DNA of 64,000 nucleotides from Rapana venosa (GCA_028751875.1 CM054141.1:73767445-73831444); one strand, 5' to 3'. Counted from the first letter of the stretch, positions 34,561 through 46,254 are shown. The notes: a model not told the origin generated them from the sequence alone. Numbers and translations are program-made.

Positions 34561-35108
34561 AGCACAACACACAGTTTTAACACTGATAGCATAACACATA
34601 GTTTTAACACATGATAGCTAACACATATAACACATAGTGTTAACACATGATAGCTATCACATATAAAACATAGTGTTAACACATGATAGCTAACACATAG
34701 TGTTAACACATGATAGCTATCACATATATCACACAGTGTATTAACACATGATAGCTATCACATATAACATAGTGTTAACACATGATAGCTATCACATATA
34801 ACATAGTGTTAACACATGATAGCTATCACATATAACATAGTGTTAACACATGATAGCTATCACATATGACACATAGTTTTAACACATGATAGCTGTCACA
34901 TATAATAATAATAATGATAATAATAATGTATGGGATTTATATAGTGCTGAATATGACATACAACACATAGTGTTAACACACGATAGTTATCACATATGAC
35001 ACATAGTTTTAACACATGATAGCTAACACATATAACACATAGTGTTAACACATGATAGTTATCACATATAACACATAGTGTTAACACACGATAGCTATCA
35101 CATATAAC
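34561..35108. repeat. ~34-bp minisatellite (TAACACATGATAGCTATCAC...)
   Basis: About 14 imperfect units around TAACACATGATAGCTATCAC plus ATATAACATAGTGT, spacing about 33-36. It is interrupted at 34903-34960 by a short (AAT)n plus GGGATTTATATAGTGCTGAA, which matches the inverted 3' end of an L2-A-type LINE. It lies in PRXL2A intron 1. Confidence 0.9.
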
Positions 35109-35254
35109 ACCACCATGATGACTGCTTCACTCCTCTGCCTGATGATGACACATATATCATAACCTTGTGTATGTGAGTGTGTATGCGTGTGTGCATGTAT
35201 GTGCATATACATGCGTGCGTGTATGCGTCTTTGTGGGTGTGGGTATTTGTGAGT

Positions 35255-35385
35255 GTATAGATTTAAAATCTGTTGTATTTTGTTAACAATCGCATTGTGT
35301 AAATGATTTGAATGCAAGCGCTTTGCTTTACAATATTTAGCCCTATAAAAATTCCATAGGCTAATTATTATTATTATCATCATGC
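35255..35385 (+). mobile_element. L2-A-type 3' end fragment
   Basis: GTAAATGATTTGAATGCAAG, CGCTTTGCTTTACAATATTTAG and CCCTATAAAAATTCCAT followed by (ATT)n: the family 3' UTR and tail without any coding part. Confidence 0.7.
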
Positions 35386-35761
35386 GAGTATGTGCGCTGT
35401 GTGCGCATGTGTGCATGCATGTCATTTTTAAGACTGATGTTACTCTTTTTTGTGATACACTTTTTTCTGTTTATATGGCTTGTAACCCACATGGCTTTCT
35501 GTGTACTGAGATAACCAAGTGTTGGTTTTGGTAGAGGAAATACCATTACACAGTGTGACCACTACTGCACGTCAGCCACCCAGGTGAAGAAAAGCTGCAG
35601 AGGAGAACCATTCTGAGCAGGCCAGAACCCCTAGCAGGGAGGATGTCTGCAGAAGAACCAGCTGGTTTTGGGAAAACATGAGCATCATGGAACAGCTATT
35701 CAACTCAAAAGTCCATGGGGAAAAGTATCTAGAACATCAAAGAGAAGCGTACCATGTGTTC

Positions 35762-35818
35762 AACTGTATTGTATTGTATTGTATTGCATTGTATTGTATT
35801 GTACTGTATTGTATTTCC
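35762..35818. repeat. (TATTG)n pentanucleotide repeat
   Basis: About ten units of TGTAT/TATTG with two single-base variants. Confidence 0.95.
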
Positions 35819-36225
35819 CACGCCGCTCATTTCAATCTCCACACCACATCCATTCCCAGGGTCGGAAGTCCACAGGGAGCCCATCAATATCAAGTCGTCA
35901 TGGGCCACCAGCCAGAGGGGCCCTGCACTGCTGCTGGGTCAGTTTAGTGGTGTTCAGTGGTGCCTGTTCTGAGCTAACATACGCAGGACACCACCTCTAA
36001 GCCCCCCTACTAACAACAGTTTTCCCGTCCGACCAGACTGATGAGTTGCCCCCCAAGGTGGCAACCACCCAACATCCCTCAATGACTGTCCCCGCGAACC
36101 TCCACCCCAAAGCCTTGACACAAGCTCACCCAGAGCAAAAAGGTTGGTTAAACCAAAAAAAAAAGGTTTTTAAACCAAATCTGAAGTCACTATGAACCAC
36201 AGCAACTGGGACCAAACCCAATCAA

Positions 36226-36600
36226 GGCATTTTTTTTTTTTTTGCACGATGATCAATGATGAGGATGAGTAATGGGGCGCTATGCAGGGCATAATTATGC
36301 TTTGAGACTACTTGACAGGTTGACCTATGCTTATTATCATAATACATCCCAGCGTCAACCAGGCCCGAGAAAAACAGACACCTGCAGTATTGGTCAGGTA
36401 ATTTGAGCCCCACTCTCAAACTTGCATCCGTAAAGTGGATGAAGCTCGACTGTGTGGTCCCAGTCTTCCCCCTGAGCCCACAGCACACTCACTCTGGGTA
36501 GGAGCCGGCCGAGTCCGAAAAATCCCTATGACTCTTATGGAATCGAACCCGCGACCTTCCAGTCCGTAACCCAAGGTGCTAACCACTGCGCCATGGCGGC
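36226..36600 (-). mobile_element. tRNA-derived SINE with poly(A) tail
   Basis: Minus-strand head: A box TGGCGCAGTGGTTAGC (complement of 36579-36594) and B box GGTCGCGGGTTCGATT (complement of 36541-36556), the usual tRNA-like pol III promoter. A unique body of about 300 bases follows (GGCTCAAATTACCTGACC; GACGCTGGGATGTATTATG), then a 14-base A tail (T run near 36230-36243). It is not a tRNA gene, because the acceptor stem does not close and the sequence continues into a body. Confidence 0.8.
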
Positions 36601-36669
36601 TGGTGTGATATTAGATCTAATACAATCATTCTCAGAAAGAGTGATTAGGAAAGGTGAGAGAACTGCACC

Positions 36670-36862
36670 TTGTGGGGAGGAACATCTTATGCACACATTA
36701 AAACCTGTTCTGCTTTTTGGAAGAGTAGGCCATTATGTGCCGGTGGGAACGGATGACAAAATTTACAAAACTTCATACACACGGGGACTGGAAGTAAAAA
36801 AGTATATGAGTGCTTATTCCATAATCCTCAAAATAAAAGAATAAAATAAAATAAAATAAAAT
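36670..36862 (+). mobile_element. SINE 3' half with hairpin tail
   Basis: ATTAAAACCTGTTCTGCTTTT, GAAGAGTAGGCCATTATGTG, GGATGACAAAATTTACAAAAC, then CTGGAAGTAAAAAAG..GAGTGCTTATTCCATAATCC and (AAAT)n. It is the same family as 38265-38595 and 46590-46838, with the head missing. The tail hairpin is degraded here (AAGTATATGAGTGCTT). Confidence 0.85.
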
Positions 36863-37062
36863 ATTCCCTTTGTTACAAATGTCTCCACAAAGCAGCACCC
36901 TCATACCTCTGTAACTGCTTTCACCTGTACACTCAATCTCACTCCCTCCATTCAGCTACTGATACCTTATGCTTTCAAACGCCCAGATTCAAACAATCCA
37001 CTGTTGGCTGTACTACAGCTCTCTCTATCCACCTGAAGTGACCTCCCTCTCTCACTGACAGA
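36863..37062 (+). pseudogene. L2-A C-terminal scrap
   Basis: CCCTTTGTTACAAATGTCTCC through CCACCTGAAGTGACCTCCC matches the 'LCYKCL..APSYLC..L.LYTPS.SLRSA' region of L2-A. It follows the SINE tail immediately. Confidence 0.8.
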
Positions 37063-37084
37063 CAGGTGGACGGGATAGCCTAAT

Positions 37085-38268
37085 GATAACAACAATAATA
37101 ATAATGAATAATAAATGGAACTTATATAGCGCTATATATCTTGCAAAGACAAATCAAAGCGCATGCATTCAACTTAATCCCACACAGCCATGCAATCAAT
37201 GATAAATAATCAATAGTTTAAACAAACAGATATTACAAACATGGTGCGCTGCAGACAAAATCTATCAAATAAAATTTCAATAGTCAAATGTTTTTCAAAA
37301 AGCACACACACACTCACACAGGTCATATACTTTAGCAGGGTGATAGGACATGGGTTAGTGAAGGTGGGATAGTTCTGATATGAAGCAGGAGGGGGAAATC
37401 TTAGGTTTGAAATAAATATGTCTTGAGGCTGGATTTAAAAGTGTCATAACTAGGTTTCTGGCGAAGAGAGAGAGGGAGCTCATTCCAGGTCGATGGACCA
37501 GAAACAGAGAAAGAGCGGTGGCCAACGGTGGATTGGTTGAATCTAGGTATTCGTAGGCACAAGGTATCTGCAGCAGAGTGGAGGGAACGTGAAGGAGTGT
37601 ACAGGTCCAAGACATTCACAGAGGTAGGAGGGTGCTGTTTTGTGAGGACATTTGTAACAGAGGGTACTGATCTTATAATTTACTCTCTGTGCACAGGCAG
37701 CCAGTGGAGAGATTGCAAGAGAGGGTAAATGTGCTCAGATATTTGTTCTTCTGAGAACTAGTTGAGCTGCTGATCTTTGTATACGTTGAAGGGAGTGTAT
37801 AGATGATACTGGCAGACCGAACAAAAGAGAATTGCAAAGGTCCAGACGTGAAAGAATGAAAGAAGTGACAAGTTTGGATGTTGCATCAGTGACAGGTACT
37901 TTCGAATGGCACTAATACAACGTAATTAAAAGTATTATGAATGACAGGTCTGGGTGATGAATCTTTGCATAGAGAGTGTTGTGTCAATAACAACACCTAG
38001 ATATTTCACAGCAGTGGATAGAGGGACTGATGTATTGGTGAGCTCTATTAGAGCTGTTGTAATGGAAGACAGTTTGTGTTTTGTCCCTACGAGCATGGCT
38101 TTGGTATTATCTGCATTTAGCTGTAATTTGTTTTGTGTCATCCAGTTTTTAATATCTTCAAAGCAGTGGGCCATATTTGTCAGGAGAGAAGGCAGATTTT
38201 CAGGAGTAATGCTGCTTTGAATCTGAGAGTCATCTGCGTAAAAATGATGGATGATTTGATGATGGTTT
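37085..38268 (-). pseudogene. L2-A LINE 3' half
   Basis: The minus-strand copy begins at the reverse-transcriptase active-site region (HHFYADD, about 38230-38250) and keeps a long readable stretch to 37935 (ENLPSLLTNMAHCFEDIKNW). It is frameshifted near 37930, then carries the C-terminal region and stop (37401). Its 3' UTR ends in ATATAGCGCTATATA and an ATT-rich tail at 37085-37135. Its 5' end is cut by the SINE at about 38268. Confidence 0.85.
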
Positions 38269-38595
38269 ATTATATGATTAGAACATTGCACTCGCAATCT
38301 GACAATCTGGGTTTGATTCCCGTTCAGGGGATATTTTTTCCTGGAGTTAACATCAGTGCAGACTCCACTCTCCCAAAAGTCCTTTGGATGAGACTATAAA
38401 CCAAGGCCCCATGTGCAAACGCACACAAAACATCTTGCGCTCACATTAAATCCTGTTCCGCTTTTCATAAGAGTAGGCCACTGTGTGCCGGTGGGAACAG
38501 ATGACAGACTTTACAAACTGCATACAAACGGGAACTGGATGTAAAAAAGCAAATAAGTGCTTATTCCATTATCCTTGATATAAAAGAATAAAAAA
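38268..38595 (+). mobile_element. tRNA-derived SINE with hairpin tail, nearly complete
   Basis: The head TTAGAACATTGCACTCGCAATC and B box GGTTTGATTCC (38310-38320) are tRNA-like. The body reads TCCTTTGGATGAGACTATAA, ACCAAGGCCCCATGTGC and AGAGTAGGCCACTGTGTGCC. The 3' end is CTGGATGTAAAAAAGCAAAT, AAGTGCTTATTCCATTATCC and an A-rich tail. The terminal 60 bases match the 3' end of the CR1-like LINE at 44.87 kb. Confidence 0.85.
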
Positions 38596-38624
38596 TATAT
38601 AAAAATTAACATTTATTTTTAAAC

Positions 38625-38692
38625 CTTTGCCACAATCAGACATTTGATACTTTCAAATCCAGACTCAAGACACACTTCTTTCCGCACAAAAG
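38625..38692 (+). pseudogene. Short L2-A C-terminal scrap
   Basis: TTTGATACTTTCAAATCCAG and CTCAAGACACACTTCTTTCC correspond to the final 'DTFKSSLKTHLF' residues of L2-A. Confidence 0.6.
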
Positions 38693-39783
38693 TCAGACAG
38701 CTGTTGTTGCTGATGAATGATTTTGATCTTCCACGCCCCACGTGCAACTTGGATTTCTCAGAGCCAAGCTGGAAAGAACGAAAAGTGCATCGGGAAGTTT
38801 AAAATGCTACAGATGGCTTCTCTCCTCTCTCTCCTGAAGTTGAGGTGGTCAGACGTGCAGGTGTGCTCAGTCAAAAAATTGGTATTTATGACAGTTAAAA
38901 GCTACAGACTGAAGCGAATTTTGGCAGGTGGTGTGTAAAGGTACACTTATCACTAATCTGACTTTGGTGATTGGAAGTTTGGTCTAAAAAGCCTGTAAAT
39001 TACATTTCAAATATTAATACTTAACAAATAAGATTATTTTTTCATCCTATTGCCGAGCAGAGATCAACACTGCGTATTCAAACTGCACGTTGAAAATTTG
39101 CAACTTGTTCTGGGTTCATGAACTCTCCCCTTCTTCTGCTGCTGGCTATCATGATGCAGTGTGCATGGGAAACTCAGCATGCCTGGGACTCTTTGATGCA
39201 CCTGCCAACTGGAGATGGGAACTGTGGCAGCACGTGAGTGTCAGTAACTTTGTTTTGATTTTTTTAAATATGGCGGAAGATTCCACAAGTAGTACAAAAA
39301 AACTTAAATCCACCATGGATCAAATCCAAAACGATTTCTTGTAGGACTGAAGAGCTGACTGCATGGCGAAATTCCCTTATTTATCGCTATAACAGCAATC
39401 AAGGAAAGGTCAATCATAGTAACAGTGGCTGACTTCAATCAAATGACGAAACCATTTCTTCCAATGCCTCAGTTTGTTCCACTATTGCCACCTCCTGAAC
39501 TTGCTAAAACAGGATCAGACTTTTCATGAATCTTCAAAAGCGTCACAATTACTCTGTATTTCACACAGCAGGGAGGGGGCACCCTGTTGTGTCAAGGAAG
39601 AGACTGTGTGCAGTGGCGTGATCAAGAGTGTGAGAAAATTATATCAGCTTTCCTGCAAACAAAGAACAACAAAGAATTAACTCAACATCTCCTCGAAACT
39701 GTTGTGGTGTTCATTAAAAACCTGCCAGGATTGTTTTCCCTGGATGCCCCCCTTGTGGATGAAGTCGTCTCAATCCTGTTGCC

Positions 39784-41248
39784 ATGACTCCAAGCCATCA
39801 GTCTCCTGATGCACAGAGTACAACCCCTCCTTCAGACTCCAATCTATTGCTGTCCAGTGAAGTCACTAACGCTGCAATGTCTACCACCCAAAAAACAGTT
39901 TTCCTTCCACCTACACCATTCATTGAAAATGAATCAGTGTCTACAAAGTCAGAAGAAAGTCCTCACATTGATACAACACCCATTGGTAAGAGGACCCGTA
40001 TGCAGAGAAAAAGAAATTTGTTTTCTTCTGGATTGAAAGCCCACAAAAAACAACAGTCATCATTATCACTGACTTCATGTAAACAAACATTAAAAGAAAT
40101 TAAGTGTTCCATTGAGTTGTTAACCTCAGCTCAAGAAGAAAATGAGTCAAAGACAGCCTCACTCATTGAAGACGTTAAAGCTTCACTGAAAAATGAGCTA
40201 CGAGTACATGTTTCTAAAAAGCACGACTCGCTACTTCTTGAATTAGACAGTTTAAGAAAGAAAATAAACCATCTGGAAGAAAAAAATTCAAAACTAGAAA
40301 AGGACAATCATTCAATTAAAACTCAGATGGGGAACAATACAGTCTAAGTTGAAAAGAATCAGCTCCAGAAACACTGAGACAACATCCACTCAGACTTCTC
40401 CCCATCCTCAATCAGAACAACGTCCTGCTGTTTTGCTACAACATACATCTGAATCAGAACAAAGTGGGTGTTCCAACCATGAAGAACTAGGATCTGTAAT
40501 CAGTGATCCAACCATCCAGCCATCTCAGGCAGAGGACTCTATCACCATGACTGATGCAGCTTTTCCTGATACTCCAAAAGCAACAGACCAGGAAATCATG
40601 GAAACCAAACTTCACTACAATGTAACTGTTAAAAATTCCTTTGAGGCGCTGGCTGATGTAGATCCTGGCCTTACAAGAACACAGCAAACAGAGGTACAGC
40701 CAGGTCCCACAGGAGGATGTATCAACAACCAGTACAGCAAAACCATGGACTCTGGAACCCATAGAACAGCACAAACTCCTAAACCATCCCCTCATGAAAC
40801 ATTATCCAAAATTTCAATTCCAGACACAACAACCATGCTATTGATAGGAGATTCTGTCATTAGAAACATTGATCCATACAGACTGGCCCCTCGGGGTGAG
40901 AACATGTTCAAGATCTGTGTGTCTGGAATGAAGATAACAGACCTGTCAACATGGCTTTCTACCCTTCCTGTTATGTTCAAAATAAAATGTGTAATTGTCC
41001 ACATTGGTGTCAACAGCTGCAAATCTGGTGTCATTTCAGAAAAAGAATGGACTGACCTTGTCAAACAATGCTTCTCCTCCTTTCCCCACCTTCCTCCAGA
41101 ACAAGATGCTTCTGTAACATCTGATCAGTTCCCTAGCAACCACCCTCCTTTTAGAGGACATATCCATCCATATGCCTTAGATTTGCTCTCCATGGCCTCT
41201 CAAATAATGGCAAATCAGAGTAGAACCCCTTACCCCATGCACAGATAG
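39784..41248 (+). CDS. CR1-like ORF1: coiled coil plus SGNH esterase, one frame break
   Basis: Residues 1-188 (39784-40347) are Ser/Thr-rich, with a basic patch (GKRTRMQRKRN) and a C-terminal coiled coil (LELDSLRKKINHLEEKNSKL). The frame shifts at a GGGG run (40329-40332); one G fewer would keep the downstream frame. The second part (to 41248) carries the esterase motifs LLIGDSVIRNI (nucleophile Ser) and VIVHIGVNS, and near the end HIHPYALDLL as a plausible His block. The middle of the esterase looks shortened compared with usual CR1 ORF1 proteins. The role in known CR1 elements is nucleic-acid or membrane association; this is unproven here. The ORF1 start overlaps the stop of a short upstream frame (ATGA at 39784). 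Confidence 0.75.
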
Positions 41249-41750
41249 AAATCAGAATATAATAATTATTGCATGTGTTTACTTTTTGTGTAAAAAATTC
41301 AAATGAATAATGATGTGTGATAGTATTTGAATGTTGTAGTTCCAGATGCTCCAGTGGCCGTGTGCTTGACCTGAGAGAAAAACATTTGTTTGAAGATTGG
41401 TTACGGAACAAGGTCTTGGCAGTTTGGTATTTAAAATTTTTTAATAGGTTTTTCCTTTTGCATTTTTGATCCTTTCGCTTATAGAGATTTTGCAAGTTTT
41501 TGATATAACAGTGTGTTTTTTGGCAAAGTAGTATTTCATTGAGAGTGGATTCATATTTCCCTTTGCATATATTTTGGTGCTTTGTGATTTTTCCATACAT
41601 TGCTTACTTGATCTTGTTTCATTCTCCCTATAGTTGTATTTTGGTGCCATTGTATGTAAGTGTTATTTTATGATAGTACTCTGATATTGTGTTGAAAAAC
41701 TGTAGGAATTAGTGATTAGATGTGTATGATATAAGCAATTTATTTTGATT

Positions 41751-44661
41751 ATGGACATTCAAAATAATCTTTGGTTAGCTAAAGATGGTTTTCAAATTGG
41801 TCATCTCAACATCAACCATGCAATACAAAATGTCTGAAATATCTTCTATATTGTCAAATTCAGGGACAAATTTCCATGTATTTGGCTTCACAGAAACCCA
41901 TCTATCACCCCATATTTCAGACAATGACATTTCAGTACCAGGCTACAATACCATTCGCAGAGACTCCCATATTCATAAAGAAACTGGTATAGTTGTTTAT
42001 ATTCATCACTCAGTACAGTTCAAAAGAGTTACAAGTTTAGAGCAGCTTCATGTACAAACAATTTGGATTGAAATTAAACTAAGACATTCCAGACCAATTC
42101 TTTTATGTTTTCTTTACAGAAATCCCAAAGAAAAAGCAGAATGGATTGATCACTATATTTCAATGATGGATAGCATAGATAAAGATTATGATGATATATT
42201 TATATTAGGTGATTTCAATATTGATTTATTAAAACCTAAATTTAAAACCTAATAATCATTGGATACAGACATTTGAATCTTTCAACTTGAAGCAATTGAT
42301 AACTATTCCAACTCGTGACACACATATTTCAAAAACTTTAATAGATCATATATATGTTGTAAATAAAGAGACTATTGTAGAGGTAACTGTTCCACTTTCT
42401 GGCTGTAGTGATCCCTTTCCTATATGTATAACGTGGTCGAAAAAAGGAGTAAAAATTCCAAAAGTTAGCCATAAAACTATAACTTACAGAAATTTCTCAA
42501 ACTTTAATAGTCACGTTTTTCTACAGGACCTTCTAAATTCGCATTTGAGTGATGTTTATCAAATTACTGATCCCAATATAGCTACTGAACATTGGTATTC
42601 TATCTTTTATAGTGTTTACAACAAACATGCTCCGTTACAAACTAAAAGAGTTAAACACAAAACCAAACCACCATGGCTTACTAACGAAATACAGAAACAT
42701 ATATATCATAGGGATTACCTATTAAAGAAAGGTTCCCGAGAAGATTATAAAAAACAGAGAAATTATGTAACTTCCCTTTTACGAGCTGAGAAAAAAAAGC
42801 ATTTTGAAGAGCTTCTTAAAAACAACAGGGACAGTAAATCTATTTGGAAAACTATAAACCAGCTCACCAACAAAAGTTATAATAAAAATTCAAACGTTGG
42901 CTGTGATATATCTGCTGATACATTAAATCTTCATTTCTCAACTGTTGCAGACCAGTTAATCTCTAAGGACAAATCAGAAGACAGTGACTTAAAAAACTTG
43001 AAAGCTTTTTGCGACAGCAAGAACATTCAATCGAAAATTGAGATAGCATTTATTACAGTTAATGAGGTGTTCACTGCTTTAAATCGTCTGAAACAATCAT
43101 CAACACGTGGTCTTGATGGATTGGATGGGAAAATTCTTAACTTATCTGCACCTGTTATAGCAGAAACACTTACATATATTTACAATCTTTGCATAAGTAA
43201 GAATCCTTTCCCTAAAATCTTAAAACAAACAAAAATTATTCCTTTACATAAATCTGGAAATACCTCAGAACCATCAAACTACAGACCAATTTCAATATTG
43301 TCCACTCTTTCAAAACCATTAGAGCAGCACATTTATAATTGTTTATTAGCCCACTTAAATAAATATAATCTGTTACACCCAAACCAGTCTGGATTTAGAG
43401 CAAACCATTCCTGCCACACTACTCTTGTAAAAATGACAGACAGATGGTTGTTTAATATGAATAAAAAAGAATTTACAGGTATACTTTTTATTGACTTTGC
43501 TAAAGCCTTTGATATTATAGACCACAGACTTCTACTACGGAAGCTTGCAGCCTACAAACTATCTCCTAATACCCTCACACTTATTTCGTCATTCTTATCT
43601 GAGAGACAGCAAAAGGTACATCTAAACAACACGTCTTCAAGTTTTCTTCTTAACAGGTTTGGTGTTCCACAAGGATCAGTACTTGGTCCCTTGTTGTTTC
43701 TTATGTATATAAATGACCTGCCTTTGAGTATAACTATACAAAATGAACTATTTGCAGATGATATAACTCTTTATACTAGCCACAAAAACCCTCTCCATGT
43801 ATGTCAACGTTTACAAGAGAATATAAACATAATTGTCAACCGGACACAAATGAACCACATGGCCCTTCATCCAGGTAAAACAAAATTTATGCTGTTATCA
43901 ACAAGACAAAAACATCAAAATCTTAACATAAGCTTGCCTTCTATTTACGTCAACAGTGTCAAAATTGAAAAAGTTTCTAGTCATAAAATTTTGGGGATAA
44001 CCATCGATAATAATTTGTCTTGGTCTGTACATATACATAATCTAACAAAGAAAATTGCCTCCAAAACCTACCAGTTAAATAAGATCAAACACTTTGTAAA
44101 TCTGCATGCGAGAAAAATATTTTTTATTCATTTATTCAGTCTTCTGTGGATTATGCATCTACACTATGGGATTTAGCCAGTAATAACTTATTCAAACCAT
44201 TAATCAGTATACATAAACGAGCTGTCAAAATAGTATTAGATAAGTCATCTTCATTAACATTTTCAGATTACAAAAATGTTAATATTCTTCCTCTCAAAAC
44301 AAGATTGCTGTTTAATAAAGGTATACTAATGCATAAAATTCTTCATGGTAGTGCCCCATCTTCCTTGAGCAGCATGTTCAGCAAAAACAATTTTCAACAT
44401 TCACATAAAATTAACCTCCCTTTACCAGCTATTACTCTGTTTAAATCAAGCTTAGTATATTCTGGAAGCTGGTTTTGGAATAGACTCCCAACCTTTCTAA
44501 AAGATGAAACAGTATTTTCAAGATTTAAGAGTCTGTTCTATGATTTTCTAATGACCTATGAAAATGTCACATTGCTTTCACCACAAATGTTTTTAATCAA
44601 ACCGTTAGTAGTTTCAGCTACACAAATTGTCTCCGCGCATGGTATAATTAGTTATTGCTAA
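41751..44661 (+). CDS. CR1-like ORF2: endonuclease and reverse transcriptase, three frame breaks
   Basis: I place the start at ATG 41751 because that frame reads MDIQNNLWLAKDGFQIGHLNIN, the expected endonuclease start. Further motifs are FGFTETHL, ILGDFNIDLL and TLIDHIYVV. The reverse transcriptase has NYRPISILSTLSKPLE, FIDFAKAFDIIDH, FGVPQGSVLGPLLF and LFADDITL (FADD 43751-43762). The C-terminal region ends at 44661. Frame breaks lie at A4 (41827-41830), A4 (42231-42234) and T6 (44120-44125), each explained by one or two bases in a homopolymer. The last endonuclease motif reads S-D-P (CCC at 42413-42415) where S-D-H is expected, so the endonuclease is probably inactive. Confidence 0.85.
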
Positions 44662-45034
44662 TATCCATTCCTATTCAATTTTTGTTTGTTTGTTTGTTTT
44701 TAAATATTTCTGAGTATATTTAAGCACTTTCTCTGATGTTCTCTATATCTTGCTTGCCTTCCAGTATGTGTGTGTGTGTCTGTGTGTGTATTGTTTTCCA
44801 TGCAATCTATGTCAATATGCATATTTTCGTTTCTTATTCATTTATAAATTTATTTATTATTTTGAGGGCTGGATGTAAAAAAGCATGTAATGCTTAATCT
44901 ACTACCCTCTGAAAAATAAAAATTGTTCAAAACCTCTTACAAAGAACAGATGTATTACACAAAATGAGAACAACAAGACTATGTATAGCTTCTTTTTTTA
45001 AAATTTTTACCTCACATGGATCTGCTGATTATTG

Positions 45035-45170
45035 TACCATAGAAGGAAGCTGAAATGGCATGGCCATGTCACAAGAAGCTCCAGCAGCCTATCAAAGACA
45101 GTTAATTCTGCGAGCCACAGTGGCAGACAGGCAAAAGCAAGGCAGGCCAAGGAAAAGAGGGGCATGCAAT
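45035..45170 (+). pseudogene. LINE ORF2 C-terminal scrap
   Basis: The translated text RRKLKWHGHVTRSSS and the following lysine/arginine-rich stretch match the 'KLKWYGHVTRS..L.K' C-terminal block of RTE/L2-like ORF2 proteins. It is not connected to the CR1-like LINE just upstream. Confidence 0.55.
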
Positions 45171-45243
45171 AAGAAAAAAAAAAGAAAGAAAGGACAGGCC
45201 TCAATTATAAACAACAGACCTTCATTCTGTCACATTCAAATAT

Positions 45244-46235
45244 AAACATGGTCAACACTTACAAACCTTTTTTTCAGTGTAAACATGGTGAACACTGATA
45301 GCCCTTTACTCTGTCACATTCAGTTACAAACATAGTGAACACAGGCAGACCTTTCTTTTACATAATAGGAACACTGACAGACCTTTTTTCTACAATAATA
45401 TGAACACTGACAGACCTTTTTTCTGTATAAATATGAACACTGACAGACCTTTTTTCTGTATAAATAGGAACACTGACAGACCTTTTTTCTGTATAAATAG
45501 AAACACTGACAGACCTTTTTTCTGTATAAATAGGAACACTGACAGACTTTTTCTGTATAAATAGAACACTGACAGACCTTTTTTCTGTATAAATAGGAAC
45601 ACTGACAGACCTTTTTTCTGTATAAATAAAAACACTGACAGACCTTTTTTCTGTATAAATATGAACACTGACAGACATTTTTTCTGTATAAATATGAACA
45701 CTGACAGACCTTTTTTCTGTATAAATAGGAACACTGACAGACCTTTTTTCTGTATAAATAGGAACACTGACAGACCTTTTTTCTGTATAAATATGAACAC
45801 TGACAGACCTTTTTTCTGTATAAATAGGAACACTGACAGACCTTTTTTCTGTATAAATAGAAATACTGACAGACCTTTATTCTGTATAAATATGAACACT
45901 GACAGACCTTTTTTCTGTATAAATATGAACACTGACAGACCTTTTTTCTACATAATATGAACACTGTCAGACCTTATATGAACACTGACAGACCTTTTTT
46001 CTGTATAAATATGAACACTGACAGACCTTTTTTCTACATAATATGAACACTGACAGACCTTTTATCACATTTAAGTGACAAACATAATGAAAAATGACAG
46101 ACTTTTTTTCCCTGTCCCATTCAGTTACAAACACGGTGAACACTGACAGTCCTTTCTTTCTGTCACATCTAATTTTAGACATGGTTGTTTTGTTCTTTTT
46201 ACGGTTTTTTATGAACACTGACGCCCTGTTTTCAG
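45244..46235. repeat. 33-bp minisatellite with diverged flanking units
   Basis: Core unit GAACACTGACAGACC, T6, CTGTATAAATAT (33 bases) with about 20 copies between 45366 and 46060. Longer, older variants (AAACATGGTGAACACTGA..CTGTCACATTCAGTTAC) lie on both sides. As 33 is a multiple of three, open frames of up to 214 codons run on the minus strand with an 11-residue period (YRKKVCQCSYL). There is no start context, codon bias or domain; I treat it as non-coding. Confidence 0.95.
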
Positions 46236-46254
46236 TCACAGTGTGATTGTGTTT

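Larger units (their letters stand above)
39271..44932 (+). mobile_element. CR1-like LINE, near full length (SGNH-esterase ORF1 and EN-RT ORF2)
   Basis: A long element in PRXL2A intron 1, opposite to the gene. ORF1 (39784-41248) has a coiled-coil half and an SGNH-hydrolase half; ORF2 (41751-44661) has endonuclease and reverse transcriptase. An ORF1 carrying an esterase domain is a known feature of the CR1 group. The 3' UTR ends GGCTGGATGTAAAAAAGCAT, then the hairpin and CCTCTGAAAAATAAAAATTG at 44868-44930, a terminus shared with several SINEs here. Coding frames are broken only by short homopolymer changes. The 5' limit is uncertain: a frame starting at 39271 (MAEDSTSSTKKL) may belong to the leader. 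Divergence of flanking repeats suggests this is one of the younger insertions. Confidence 0.85.

Noticed and set aside
32068..34709. 860-codon minus-strand open frame rich in His, Pro and Thr
   Set aside because: It is the 16-bp minisatellite read through in all frames, joined by chance to repeats around PRXL2A exon 2. Only the 75-base exon inside it is credible coding sequence.
36541..36600. tRNA gene on the minus strand
   Set aside because: A and B boxes are clear, but the acceptor stem does not close and the sequence continues into a 300-base body with a poly(A) tail, so it is a SINE head.
39784..40347. Host gene encoding a coiled-coil protein
   Set aside because: It is followed by an SGNH esterase part and then by endonuclease-reverse transcriptase, the layout of a CR1-group LINE.
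45320..45964. 214-codon cysteine-rich 11-residue repeat protein
   Set aside because: Translation of the 33-bp minisatellite; similar frames are open on the plus strand and in a second minus frame, with no start context or flanking exon signals.
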